A stretch of 64,000 nucleotides of DNA from Bin18 sp965200355 (GTDB lineage: Bacteria > Desulfobacterota > Binatia > Bin18), in the NCBI GenBank assembly GCA_965200355.1, contig OZ241351.1, positions 1,798,001-1,862,000 of the forward strand. Direction: 5' to 3'. Made by a program: the position numbers and the translations under genes. Positions 26,001 through 35,134 of the stretch are shown here, piece after piece (the first letter of the stretch is position 1; every line of letters begins with the position of its first letter). The notes beneath the pieces are model-generated. The model saw only the letters and a list, made by a program, of their open reading frames with translations. It had not been told where the DNA came from and ran no database searches.

Positions 26001-27074
26001 ATGGAATTTGCCATTGCCTACCCGGCTAAACCCGACGCCTGGAAAGACATTGCTGTGGCCGAAGACAACGGCTTCAGCCACGCCTGGCTGTACGACTCTC
26101 AGATGATCTATAGCGATGTGTATGCGTGTATGGCGCTGGCCGCGGAGCATACGAGCACGATAGTCTTGGGGACGGGTGTTGCCATCCCGAGTAATCGTCT
26201 TGCTCCGGTGACCGCCCACTCCATTGCCACTATTAACCAACTCGCGCCCGGTCGGGTCATCCTCGGCCTGGGAACCGGATTTACCGGCCGCAATACCATG
26301 GGCCTCCCGCCGGTCTCCCTCACCCGCGTGCGCGACTATATTGAGCAGTGCCGCAGCCTGCTCAAGGGAGAAGAGGTGCGCTTTCACGACACCGAAGGCG
26401 GTGGCTCTCGCCATCGCTGGATTCGCTTCCTGCATCAAGACCACGGCTATGTCAACCTGAAAGACCCGATTCCGATTCACTTTGCGGCCAACGGGCCGAA
26501 AGCCCTGGAACTGACCGGAGAGGTCGCAGACGGCTGGATTACGACCATTTCCTCCCCAGAGACCTTACGTAACAACCTGGCGGTGGTCGAAAAGGGCGCG
26601 GCTCGGGTTGGACGCGCAGCCCACGACCTGCCCAATGTCGCCCTGACCACCGCCTGTGTGCTGCAACCGGGGGAGTCGGCCGCCGCGCCGCGCGTCATGG
26701 ACCGAGTCGGCCCCTTTGCCATTGTGGCGCTCCACGCCTTGTGGGAGCGGTCCGCGGTCACGGCCAATATGCCGCCGGCCATGGAGCAACTCTATCAGGG
26801 CTTTGCCGACTATGTGGCGCAGATGCGCACGCCTGAAGATCGTCGCTATCTCGAAGTCCACGAAGGCCACTTGATCTATCTCAAACCGGGGGAAGCGCGG
26901 TACTGTAGTGAAGACCTGATTCGCGGCATGACATTGACCGGAACGGGGAAGGAGATCATTGCCCGGCTCAAGGCGCTCGAAGCGGCTGGTCTCAAGCAGG
27001 TGGCGGTTCAGGTGGTGAACCACGGGCGCGAGATGATTGAAGAATTCAGCCGTGAGGTCATTGCCAAATATTAG
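26001..27074 (+). CDS. LLM-class (luciferase-like) flavin-dependent oxidoreductase
   Basis: A 357-aa TIM-barrel protein of the bacterial luciferase-like superfamily, using FMN or coenzyme F420. Landmarks are AEDNGFSHAWLYDSQM near residue 20, VLGTGVAIPSNRLAPVTAHS, and the PGRVILGLGTGFTG phosphate-binding turn, which resembles F420-type 5,10-methylenetetrahydromethanopterin-reductase-like members. AAAGGAGGACCCCT precedes ATG 26001. It follows the HAD gene by 21 bp. Substrate unknown; members oxidise or reduce diverse xenobiotics and lipids. Confidence 0.87.
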   Translation: MEFAIAYPAKPDAWKDIAVAEDNGFSHAWLYDSQMIYSDVYACMALAAEHTSTIVLGTGVAIPSNRLAPVTAHSIATINQLAPGRVILGLGTGFTGRNTMGLPPVSLTRVRDYIEQCRSLLKGEEVRFHDTEGGGSRHRWIRFLHQDHGYVNLKDPIPIHFAANGPKALELTGEVADGWITTISSPETLRNNLAVVEKGAARVGRAAHDLPNVALTTACVLQPGESAAAPRVMDRVGPFAIVALHALWERSAVTANMPPAMEQLYQGFADYVAQMRTPEDRRYLEVHEGHLIYLKPGEARYCSEDLIRGMTLTGTGKEIIARLKALEAAGLKQVAVQVVNHGREMIEEFSREVIAKY

Positions 27075-27222
27075 GGGGACAAGGGAGCAATATGCCTCCA
27101 CCCAACAATTGCCCTGGCCCTTCGCCTTGGCTACACTTCCGGGGAGCCGGCAGGGAGGAAAGTCCGCTCAGCCCCTAACCACTAGCCACGACATTCGCCC
27201 CGGCACGAAAGGAGAAGGCCCA

Positions 27223-28234
27223 ATGAGTCAAGTCAAAGCCGAGTATATTTGGATAGACGGCAACAAACCGACGGCCACATTGCGCTCAAAAACGAAAATA
27301 CTGACTGCGCCTATTCGCAGACTCGAAGACATCCCCCTGTGGGGCTTCGACGGTTCAAGTACGATGCAGGGGCCGAAGGGCATGACAGCGACCGCCTGCT
27401 CAGCCCTGTTTACTACACCCCTGACCCCATCCGCGGTGGCGATAATATCCTGGTCATGAACGAGGTCCGACTCCCGGATGGAGCTGTGCACGAGTCCAAT
27501 ACGCGGGATCACCTGGTCAAGCTGCAAAAAAAATATCAAGACCAGGAGCCCTGGTTCGGCATTGAGCAGGAATATACTTTTTTCCGAGGCCGGTGCCGCT
27601 GGGGTGGCCGGAGGGTGGCTATCCCGCACCCCAAGGACCGTTCTATTGCGGTGTTGGTGCCGATGAGGTCTTTGGCCGAGAAATTGTTGAAGCCCATATG
27701 AATGCCTGTCTGGAAGCCGGGCTTGCCCTGTCCGGTATCAATGCCGAGGTCATGCCCGGACAGTGGGAGTTTCAGATCGGTCCCGTGGGCATTCCTGAGG
27801 TGGCGGATCAATTGTGGGTCGCCCGTTGGCTCTTGTATCGCATCGCCGAGGATTCTGGGGTCAATGCCACCTTGCACCCGAAACCGGTCAAGGGCGATTG
27901 AAACGGCGCCGGCGCCCACACAAATTTCAGTACCAAAGCCATGCGCGCGGAAGGCGGCTTACGGGTCGCGAGAGCCGCCTGTGAGGCGCTGGAGAAACGG
28001 CACGAGGAACACAGCGCGGTGTACGGGGCCCACAACGAAGAACGCCTCACCGGCCTGCATGAAACCTGTAGCATCCACGAGTTCCGCTACGGCATCAGCG
28101 ACCGGGGGGCCTCAGTCCGCATTCCTATGGCCACGGCCAACGACGGTCGCGGCTATCTGGAAGATCGTCGCCCGGCCGCCAATATGGACCCCTATCAGGT
28201 CTGTGCCGCGCTGCTCGAAACAACCTGTGGCTGA
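27223..28234 (+). pseudogene. glnII: Glutamine synthetase type II (glnII), broken by two frameshifts and a stop
   Basis: Eukaryotic-like GSII, ATP-dependent glutamine formation. The parts read in order: frame 1 from ATG 27223 (EYIWIDGNKPTATLRSKTKI, PLWGFDGSST), frame 3 from about 27372 (AEGHDSDRLLSPVYYTPDP, WFGIEQEYTFF), then frame 2 from about 27596 (PLGWPEGGYPAPQGPFYCGV, INAEVMPGQWEFQIGP). The first shift is at the G-run 27369-27372, where two extra G or one missing base explains it; the second is at 27588-27596. In the third part, TGA at 27899-27901 replaces the Trp of the conserved DWNG motif, and homology then continues to 28234. AAGGAG precedes the start. Active-site elements are otherwise intact, so decay is recent or the sequence contains errors. 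Confidence 0.88.
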
Positions 28235-28279
28235 GCCTGGAGAGAACAGCCTTCTCAATACTCTCGCTTGGGGGCCGGT

Positions 28280-29267
28280 ATGCTACACACGCCAGTCTGC
28301 CAGAACCTTGGCATCCGCTATCCTATTTTCTCTGTGGGGATGGCCGGCCCACCCCTCACGGCCGCGGTGTCCAACGCCGGCGGATGCGGCGTCTTGGGCA
28401 TGGGCGGTCTGCCCGCGCCTTTTATCCGGGAGCAAATCCAGCAGGTCCGCGCGCTGACCACGCAGCCCTTTGGGGTCAATATCATTCTCCCCCTGCTGCA
28501 AGAGGGCCAGATTGAAACCTGCTTGGCCGAAGCCGTTCCCCTGCTCGTCCTCTTCTGGGGCGACCCCGAACCCTATGTCAAAGAGGCCCATCGCGTCGGG
28601 ACCAAGGTGTTCCTCCAGGTTGGCTCAGTTGAAGAAGCGGTGACCGCGGTCACCGCCGGGGTGGACGGCGTTATCGCCCAGGGCATTGAGGCCGGCGGGC
28701 ATGTCAAAAGCACCACCGCACTCTCAACCCTCATCCCGGCCGTGGCCGAAGCCGTTGGGCCGGTGCCGGTTATTGCCGCCGGCGGCATTGCGACCGGACG
28801 CGGAGTTGCGGCGGCCTTCACCCTGGGCGCTCAGGCCGTGTCCATGGGCACGCGCTTTGTGGCCAGTGCAGAAAGCCAGGTCGCCCAGGCCTACAAACAG
28901 CGCATTGGACAGTACAGCCGAAGATACGGTCTACACCACCCTCTTTGATGTGGGCTGGCCAGCGGCCGCTCACCGGGTGTTGCGCACGACGGCGCTGGAC
29001 GAATGGGAAGCTGCGGGTCGTCCGGCCAGCGGCCAACGGCCTGGGGAAGGCCGCACCATCGGCACGATGCCTCTCGCCGGCACCGCCATAGCGTTGCCCA
29101 AATACGGCATCTTCCCGCCCATGCCCGGCTTTACCGGCGACCTGGAACAAACCGCATTATACGCGGGCGAATCGTGTCGATTGATCCACGCTATCAAGCC
29201 GGCAGGTCACATCGTGCGCGACATCGTGGCCGAAGCCGAGGCGATACTCAAACATCTGCACCCCTGA
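28280..29267 (+). pseudogene. Nitronate monooxygenase / 2-nitropropane dioxygenase family, frameshifted
   Basis: FMN-dependent TIM-barrel enzyme that oxidises alkyl nitronates such as propionate-3-nitronate. From ATG 28280 the frame shows NLGIRYPIFSVGMAGPP, AQGIEAGGHVKSTTAL and VIAAGGIATGRG, the phosphate and His signatures of the family. At about 28903-28915 homology moves to another frame (AEDTVYTTLFDVGWPAAAHR) and ends at 29267. One insertion or deletion accounts for it. Without the shift the protein would be about 330 aa, normal for the family. It lies 45 bp after the broken glnII. Confidence 0.87.
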
Positions 29268-29370
29268 GCGCCCCCCAGACAGACGACAATCCGCCCCTCA
29301 TCGGCGCCGGCGGCGCGTTCTGCGGGCTTCATTATTGACGGGAGATAGACAGCACGCTAGTGGAAGCGAC

Positions 29371-30063
29371 ATGAAAGAATCGTTTATCCTCCTGCTGTGG
29401 TGGGTGCTGTTTGGTGGCTCACACATGCTCATGTCCGCGCCCGGTTGGCGACCGAAACTGGTCGCCCGGCTTGGTGAACGGGGCTTTTTCAGCGTCCATT
29501 CTCTGATTGCCATTGCCACCATCGTGCCGCTGTGCATGTATTATGGCGAGCACAAGCACACCGGCCCGCAGCTCTGGGTCACGCTGCTTCCCTATCTGAT
29601 AGCGCGTGATGTGAATGTCCTGCTCATGGGCCTGGCCTGTGTCCTCCTCGTGAGTGGCCTGACGACCCCGGCCCCGAGCTCCATACTGACCAGTGGAGCG
29701 CCCCAGGCATACGGTATCACCCGGATTACCCGCCACCCCGTGTTTGCCTCATTTTTTTTATTTGGCGTGGCGCATTGTCTGATGAATAGCGCTCTGAGCG
29801 ATATTATCTTCTTTGGCGGTTTCGTCGTCTATTCCTGGCTGGGCGCATACCATCAGGACCAGCGGAAAACAGCCGAGTTGCCCGGCTATGCGGAGTTTCG
29901 GCTGTCCACTTCCTTCCTGCCATTTGGGGCGATTGCCAGTCAACGACAGCCATTTCCTACCGGAGAGCTGGGTTGGGGGGCCATCATCCTGGGCGTCGTG
30001 GTGTTCTACCTCGTGCGCACCTTTCACCCCAATATATTCGGCGGGATTCTGATGACGCTCTAG
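29371..30063 (+). CDS. NnrU-like integral membrane protein
   Basis: A 230-aa protein with about six hydrophobic segments. WWVLFGGSHMLMSAPGWRPKLV near the N-terminus and ITRITRHPVFASFFLFGVAHCL in the middle match the NnrU family, a membrane domain first linked to nitric-oxide metabolism and related to isoprenylcysteine-methyltransferase-like folds. ATG 29371 fits the family start. The next gene, a small hydrophobic protein, begins 12 bp after the stop. The biochemical role of NnrU proteins is not established. Confidence 0.8.
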   Translation: MKESFILLLWWVLFGGSHMLMSAPGWRPKLVARLGERGFFSVHSLIAIATIVPLCMYYGEHKHTGPQLWVTLLPYLIARDVNVLLMGLACVLLVSGLTTPAPSSILTSGAPQAYGITRITRHPVFASFFLFGVAHCLMNSALSDIIFFGGFVVYSWLGAYHQDQRKTAELPGYAEFRLSTSFLPFGAIASQRQPFPTGELGWGAIILGVVVFYLVRTFHPNIFGGILMTL

Positions 30064-30075
30064 GATAGCCCAGCC

Positions 30076-30345
30076 ATGCTCCCCGAGATATATACCCAGG
30101 TCTGGAGTTGGCTGCTCGGCCTGTCCAAGGTCGAGTTGATTCTTTTGGGTGGGAGCCTTACCCTGCTCGTTGCGCTCAGCAAGGTATTCCGCTGGCTGTT
30201 CTTGGCGCTGGTGGTGCTCTTTCTGGTTGTGGCGCTCCCGCAACTGCTGACCCGGGATGCCGCGTATCCGCTGCCGGAACTAATCCCAGCCGAGCGGGCT
30301 GGACATCAAGACTGGAGTCTGAAAGGAGACGAGAATGGAAGTTGA
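30076..30345 (+). CDS. Small membrane protein (89 aa), unknown
   Basis: Not recognised. It has one or two hydrophobic helices (LILLGGSLTLLVAL at about residues 21-34 and WLFLALVVLFLVVALPQLL at 40-58) and a polar C-terminal tail. It starts 12 bp after the NnrU-like gene and overlaps the RidA start by 11 bp, which argues it is translated as part of a three-gene unit. It may be a membrane partner of the NnrU-like protein; that is inference from position. Confidence 0.62.
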   Translation: MLPEIYTQVWSWLLGLSKVELILLGGSLTLLVALSKVFRWLFLALVVLFLVVALPQLLTRDAAYPLPELIPAERAGHQDWSLKGDENGS

Positions 30346-30805
30346 AAAGAAACTCGAAGAACTCGGGCTGACCCTGCCGCCCATCCCCACGCCGGTGGCC
30401 AACTATCTGCCCCTGGTGCGAACCGGCAACCTGGTATTTGTCTCCGGCCACGGACCGGGCGTCCTCAAGGACGGTAGCGTAGCGTTCATCCAGGGCAAGC
30501 TCGGCACAGACCTGGACGTTGAGCAGGGCTATGACGCGGCCAAACAGGTCATGCTCAATATCCTGCAATCCCTCAAGCAGGAACTGGGAGACTTAGACAA
30601 GGTCCGCAAGGTGGTCAAACTGCTGGGCTTTGTCAATTGCACGCCCGACTTCCCGGATCAACCCGTAGTCATCAACGGGGCGTCCGACCTGCTGGTCGCC
30701 CTGTTTGGGGACCGGGGTCGGCACGCTCGCTCGGCCGTGGGCATGAATCAGCTCCCGTTCGGCATTGCCGTCGAGATTGAGATGGTTGTGGAAGTTGAGG
30801 ATTAA
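30335..30805 (+). CDS. RidA family protein (YjgF/YER057c/UK114 superfamily)
   Basis: A 156-aa RidA-family protein. RidA hydrolyses reactive enamine and imine intermediates; other subgroups differ. The family core LVFVSGHGPG near residue 35, QVMLNILQSLKQELGDLDKV and the C-terminal RSAVGMNQLPFGIAVEIEMV are present, including the Arg at the expected ligand position. Length is slightly longer than E. coli RidA, as in the Rid4-7 subgroups. AAAGGAGACGAG precedes ATG 30335. Its TAA shares bases with the convergent Rho-like stop (TTAA). Confidence 0.88.
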   Translation: MEVEKKLEELGLTLPPIPTPVANYLPLVRTGNLVFVSGHGPGVLKDGSVAFIQGKLGTDLDVEQGYDAAKQVMLNILQSLKQELGDLDKVRKVVKLLGFVNCTPDFPDQPVVINGASDLLVALFGDRGRHARSAVGMNQLPFGIAVEIEMVVEVED

Positions 30806-31794
30806 TCCGAGGCACCGGCTGAAACCGTGGCAAACTGGGCCACGAGCGCGGCATTGGATTCCGCTTGCTCAAAGGCGGCTCGGACCGCCTGGGTCGCCTC
30901 TACGGTTGGGAGGGCGGCAACCTGACGGCGCAGCAAGCGGGCCATTGCGAGTGTATCGGGGTCAAGCAGTTGCTCCTCTTTGCGGGTGCCCGAGGCCGCG
31001 ATATCAATAGCCGGAAACAGCCGCCGGTCGGCCAGCCGCCGGTCAAGCAGGAGTTCCATATTGCCCGTCCCCTTGAATTCCTGCGCAATAACCTCATCCA
31101 TGCGGCTGCCCGTGTCAATCAGGCAGGTCGCGACGATAGTCAGCGAGCCGCTTGCTTCGAGCTGCCGGGCAGCACCAAACAGCCGTTTGGGGATTTCCAG
31201 CGCGTGGGCATCAATACCGCCGCTCATTGTCCGTCCGGTGGCTGTGTTGAGATTATGGACGCGTCCCAGACGGGTCAAGGAATCCAGGACAACGATTACA
31301 TCCTTATCCTGCAAGGCGTTTTCAACCGCGCGCTCCAGACAGACCGCGGCGGTCTCCAGATGTTCTTCCAGCGAACGATCATTTGACGAGGCAAATACTT
31401 CGGCCGGAACGGCTCGGCGAAAGTCGGTCACCTCCTCAGGCCGCTCATCAATAAGCAGGCTGTATAAGACGGCGTGCGGCGCTCCGGCTGCCGCGGCCAC
31501 GCATAAATTTTTTAAGAAGGTCGTCTTGCCAGTTTTGGGCGGCGCTAAGATAAGCGCGCGCTGGCCGAATCCAATCGGACAGAAGACATCCAGCATCCGA
31601 ATCGTCAGGGGTGTATCCAGCCCCACAAGCGGAATCTTCCGGTTGGGTGCAATCGGGACCCGACTTTGAAATTCTTGCAGCGCGGCTGACGGCCCGGGCG
31701 GCCCGTTCCGGCGTCCCCGTTGCCGCCGGTGGCTCTGAGGCCGTCCCCCCGCCTGTCCTCTCCCGTCTCTCCCCCGCCGCCTGTTTTTACGCAT
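30802..31794 (-). CDS. Rho-like ATPase lacking the N-terminal RNA-binding domain
   Basis: A 330-aa protein matching the ATPase half of transcription terminator Rho: Walker A APPKTGKT at residues 84-91, Walker B VIVVLDSLTRL at 166-176, and Rho-specific GSRMDEVIAQEFKGTGNMEL at 229-248 with RLADRRLFPAIDI and SGTRKEEQLL. Typical Rho is about 420 aa. Here the first 45 residues are an Arg/Gly-rich tail (RRRGRDGRGQAGG) that joins the ATPase core directly through LQEFQSRVPIAPNRK; the cold-shock-like primary RNA-binding domain is absent. A GTG at 31947 would add 51 residues but no recognisable domain and overlaps the permease gene. It could be a divergent second Rho or a specialised ring ATPase; location after an ABC operon gives no clear hint. 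Confidence 0.85.
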   Translation of the reverse strand: MRKNRRRGRDGRGQAGGRPQSHRRQRGRRNGPPGPSAALQEFQSRVPIAPNRKIPLVGLDTPLTIRMLDVFCPIGFGQRALILAPPKTGKTTFLKNLCVAAAAGAPHAVLYSLLIDERPEEVTDFRRAVPAEVFASSNDRSLEEHLETAAVCLERAVENALQDKDVIVVLDSLTRLGRVHNLNTATGRTMSGGIDAHALEIPKRLFGAARQLEASGSLTIVATCLIDTGSRMDEVIAQEFKGTGNMELLLDRRLADRRLFPAIDIAASGTRKEEQLLDPDTLAMARLLRRQVAALPTVEATQAVRAAFEQAESNAALVAQFATVSAGASD

Positions 31795-31916
31795 GATGTC
31801 TTTATTGTTCCTGATCTCCACGCGGTCTACAAGCGCGCCCGGCTCGTAAGCGCGGGCCGCCAGTGGCCGCCCGCGCGGGAAAAAGCATCCGGCCTCTTGG
31901 GCGACGCTGAAGCCGG

Positions 31917-32741
31917 CTAACGGGTGTCGGCCCGTCGGCGCAGCCACTCGACACTCAGCATGAACAGCAGCGAGAACGCAATCAGCAGGGTGGCGACGGC
32001 CAGAATCGCCGGACTGATCTGCTCACGGATGCCGGTCCACATCTGGCGCGGCACGGTGCGCTGTTCCAGGCCGCCCATGAACAGCACGGTGACTACTTCG
32101 TCGAACGAGGTGGCAAACGCAAACAAAGCCCCGGAGAGCACGCCGGGGGCGATCAGCGGCAGCACAATACGCCGGAAAGTCCGCACTGGGCCGGCACCCA
32201 AACTGGCCGCGGCGCGATACAGGCTGGGGTCGAAACCCGATAGCGTCGCCGTCACCGTGAGCAGCACAAACGGCGTCCCCAGCGTGGCGTGGGCCAGGAC
32301 CAGCCCCAGGTGGGTCTGGGTCAGGCCCAGGTTTGAGTAGAAGAAGAACATGCCCGCGGCCGAGATAATCACCGGCGTAATCATCGGCGAGAGCAGGAGG
32401 CCCATGATGGCCGAGCGACCTGGCAGGGCCGGATGCGTCAAGCCCAGGGCCGCCAGCGTCCCGAGTGTGGTCGCCAGCCCGGTGGCCGCCAGGCCGATGA
32501 ACAGGCTGTTGAAGAGCGCATGTCTCCACTCTGGGTCGCCCATGACCTGCTGATACCAGCGCAGCGAATAGGCGGCAGGCTCCAGGCGCAGCATCCCCTC
32601 GGTAAAGGTGAAGTAGGGTTCGGCATTCAAGCTCAGCGGAATGATGACGACAATCGGCGCAACCAGAAACACAAACACCGCGGTACACCATGCCAGATAG
32701 GCGGTCCGGCCGACATGTCCCCAGGCTCCTCGCGGCTTCAT
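31917..32741 (-). CDS. ABC transporter permease, spermidine/putrescine PotC-like
   Basis: A 274-aa binding-protein-dependent permease with about six transmembrane segments. The EAA loop is recognisable as LYRAAASLGAGPVRTFRRIVLP, and SLNAEPYFTFTEGML resembles PotC periplasmic loops. It starts 1 base before the stop of the upstream permease gene region, in the order ATPase, binding protein, permease, permease on the minus strand. The substrate class (polyamine, or related PotABCD-family cargo) is inferred from family, not proven. Confidence 0.85.
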   Translation of the reverse strand: MKPRGAWGHVGRTAYLAWCTAVFVFLVAPIVVIIPLSLNAEPYFTFTEGMLRLEPAAYSLRWYQQVMGDPEWRHALFNSLFIGLAATGLATTLGTLAALGLTHPALPGRSAIMGLLLSPMITPVIISAAGMFFFYSNLGLTQTHLGLVLAHATLGTPFVLLTVTATLSGFDPSLYRAAASLGAGPVRTFRRIVLPLIAPGVLSGALFAFATSFDEVVTVLFMGGLEQRTVPRQMWTGIREQISPAILAVATLLIAFSLLFMLSVEWLRRRADTR

Positions 32742-32742
32742 C

Positions 32743-33963
32743 TCAGCCCAACCTCATGCGTTCGATGCCGACCAGGCGGTCGTACACCAGATACAGCCCG
32801 AGCACGAAGGCCAGCAGCAGGCCGCCGAGCGCCGCGGCCAGCCCCCAGTTCAAGGACGTCTGCATATGGTAGGCGATCATATTGGCAATGAGTTGGCCGC
32901 TCTGGCCGCCGACCAAGGCGGGGGTGATGTAATAGCCAATCGCCAGGATAAAGACCAGCAGCGAGCCGGCACCGACGCCGGGTAAGGTCTGGGGCCAGTA
33001 GACCCGCCAAAATGCCTGGACCGCGCTCGCGCCCAGCGAAGCCGCGGCGCTCATATGCAGTTGGGGGATGGTCCGCATGACCGCGTACAGCGGCAGCACC
33101 ATGAAAGGCAGCAGGACATGGGTCATGGCAACCATAGTGCCGGTCATATTGTAGATCATGGCCAGGCGGCTGTCGTCGGCGAGCAGGTCAAGCGCGACCA
33201 ACGTGCTGTTGAGCACTCCCTGAGTCTGGAGCAGGACGATCCAGGCCGTCGTGCGCACCAGCAAGGAGGTCCAGAACGGCACCAGCACCAGGAGCAGCAG
33301 GAGATTGGCCCGCCGCGGCGGGACATGGGCGATCAGATAGGCGACTGGATAACCGAGGAGCAGGCACAGCCCGGTCAGACTCAGGCTCACGGCCAGGGTG
33401 CGCCACAGCAGCGACAGATAGACCCGATACTCGTCTGGTCGTGGAACGATGCGCCCGTCAGGGTGGCGTTCCAGGTCCAGGGCGTGCAAATAGTGACGCG
33501 TGGTGAAACGCGCGCCAGCGTGGCGAAGCGCGTGCCAGGTTTGCACGTCGTCCCAGGCCGCATGGATGCCGACCAGCCTGGCGCGCCACGAACCCGCTCC
33601 TTCCCCCTTATCAGGGGGAGCCTGCGCGTCGCGCACGCGCCGTGCCGTGCGGGTGAGGACGCTCCGCAGGCCGCCGTACAGGCGGTTGACCCGGGTGGCG
33701 ACCCGTCCCAGGCTGCGCTCCTGACGCGCCCGGTGCAGTTCGCGGGCGATGGTCTCGAACACCGGCTCGGGCGGAACCTGCACCCCGTCCCAATCCTGCA
33801 ACAGGCGCAGTGTTTCGGGCAGTGCATCCGCCACCACCGGGTCATACACGCTGCGTGACAGCATGGTCGCTAGCGGCACCACAAAGGTCAGCCCGATAAA
33901 GGCGACCAGGGGCAGCACCAGCCCCACAGCGCGCAGTCGTGAATCGATTAGCGAGCCAGCCAT
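32743..33963 (-). CDS. ABC transporter permease, PotB-like with long N-terminal insert
   Basis: A 406-aa permease; the transmembrane domain proper lies at about residues 190-400 and includes the EAA-type loop MSAAASLGASAVQAFWRVYWP. An unusually long segment (about 40-185) separates the first helix from the rest, and it contains a palindromic element at 33602-33619 read as APPDKGEG. ATG 33963 begins at the usual first helix (LVLPLVAFIGLTFVVPLATM) and overlaps the binding-protein stop by 16 bp; a start at 34005 would overlap further. It pairs with the 31917-32741 permease, 1 base away. Confidence 0.84.
   Translation of the reverse strand: MAGSLIDSRLRAVGLVLPLVAFIGLTFVVPLATMLSRSVYDPVVADALPETLRLLQDWDGVQVPPEPVFETIARELHRARQERSLGRVATRVNRLYGGLRSVLTRTARRVRDAQAPPDKGEGAGSWRARLVGIHAAWDDVQTWHALRHAGARFTTRHYLHALDLERHPDGRIVPRPDEYRVYLSLLWRTLAVSLSLTGLCLLLGYPVAYLIAHVPPRRANLLLLLVLVPFWTSLLVRTTAWIVLLQTQGVLNSTLVALDLLADDSRLAMIYNMTGTMVAMTHVLLPFMVLPLYAVMRTIPQLHMSAAASLGASAVQAFWRVYWPQTLPGVGAGSLLVFILAIGYYITPALVGGQSGQLIANMIAYHMQTSLNWGLAAALGGLLLAFVLGLYLVYDRLVGIERMRLG
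33602..33619. repeat. Palindromic element inside ABC permease reading frame
   Basis: TCCCCCT and AGGGGGA arms around a TATC centre, forming an in-frame peptide (APPDKGEG, residues about 115-122) in the long N-terminal insert of the permease. The same CCCCCTTATNA core occurs at 24806 and near 6180. Confidence 0.65.
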
Positions 33964-35076
33964 GCGCTGAAGCGCTCGTTCATCTCGTCGCCGTGATCCC
34001 TCCACCAGCGCCAGTCGTGGCTCAGGGCGTGGGCGACGTTGGTGGGGCTGTTCGGCATATGCGGCTTCATGTCTACCCCGGTTTCGAGATGGGTGGTAAT
34101 CAGGGCCGCTCCCGACTTCCGGGTGGGACTATAGGCGATATGGTGTCCGACCGCGGCCAGGGATTCAGGCCGGGCGGCAAAGGTCAGGAACTTCCGAGCC
34201 GCTTCCAGATTCGGCGTACCAGCGACAATCCCGAGGACGCCATGATCCAGCACCTGACCGTCCCAGACAATCACAAAGGGCTGGTTTTCCAGCACTTGGG
34301 CGTTGAAGATCACCATTATAGGCCGTGCTCATCACAACCTCGCCGTCGGCCAGCATCTGCGGCGGTTGTGCCCCGGCTTCCCACCAGACGATACGGTCCT
34401 TGATCGTGTCGAGCTTGCGGAATGCCCAGTCCACACCCGCCGGCGTGTCCAGTGTGGCATACACCTGCTCCACGGGTACGCCGTCGGCCATCAGGGCGAA
34501 CTCCAGATTGACCAGCGGACTGCGGCGCATACCACGCCGGCCGGGGAATCGCTCCAGGTCGAAAAAGTCCTGGATTGTTGTTGGTTTGGGGCCGGGCAGG
34601 TGGGCAGGGTTATAGGCGTACACCGTGGAGTAGAACAGCAGGCCGATACCACATTCGGTGAGCATACCGGGGAAGAAATCCTCTCCCGCCGGGGTCCCGT
34701 CCGGTGCTGCCGGCAGGGCAAGGCCAGCGACCGGTTCGAGCAACCCCTCGTCACAACCCCGCGCCGCATCGGCCATCTCCAGATCAACCACGTCCCAATG
34801 GACCTTGCCGGTCTCCACTTGAGCGCGGATCTGGGCCAGACCGCCGTTATAGGATTCCAGGCGAATCGGAATGCCTGTCTCCGCGCTGAAAGGGGCATGG
34901 TAAGCCTGCTGGCAGGCGCGGGCATAGGCCCCTCCCCAAGAGACCACGGTCAGCGATTCATCCCCAGCCGCCGGACGGCTCAAGCTCAGGCCGGCCAGCA
35001 AAACGAGGGCCGCGACGTGAAGCGCCAGGCGGACTCGGCTGCAACGGATTCGGCTGCAATAGAGAGGGGGTGTCAT
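33948..35076 (-). pseudogene. ABC substrate-binding protein, PotD-like, frameshifted
   Basis: A polyamine-type periplasmic binding protein read in two frames. Starting at ATG 35076, a signal peptide (ALHVAALVLLAGLSL) is followed by LTVVSWGGAYARACQQAY, the PotD-like first strand, and MLTECGIGLLFYSTVYAYNP. After AYNG at about 34310 homology shifts to another frame (IFNAQVLENQPFVIVWDGQ) and continues to NERFSAWLAR at 33948. One base insertion or deletion explains the break. Without it, the transporter could work; as written, the mature C-terminal lobe would be lost. It is flanked by intact ATPase and permease genes. Confidence 0.88.
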
Positions 35077-35134
35077 ACTGTCTGCTCCTCAAAGCGTACT
35101 CGTCTCCAATCGCTCGTGTCTTTGGAGAATATGT

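Noticed and set aside
24465..26480. Very long minus-strand open frame across the D-aminoacylase end, the small Cys protein, HAD and LLM genes
   Set aside because: It crosses several plus-strand genes with proper motifs and contains repeat-derived peptides; no domain is visible.
27899..27901. In-frame TGA in glnII as a recoded codon (Trp or Sec)
   Set aside because: TGA is a normal stop in many genes here, the expected residue is Trp not Sec, and the gene also has two frameshifts, so decay or error is simpler.
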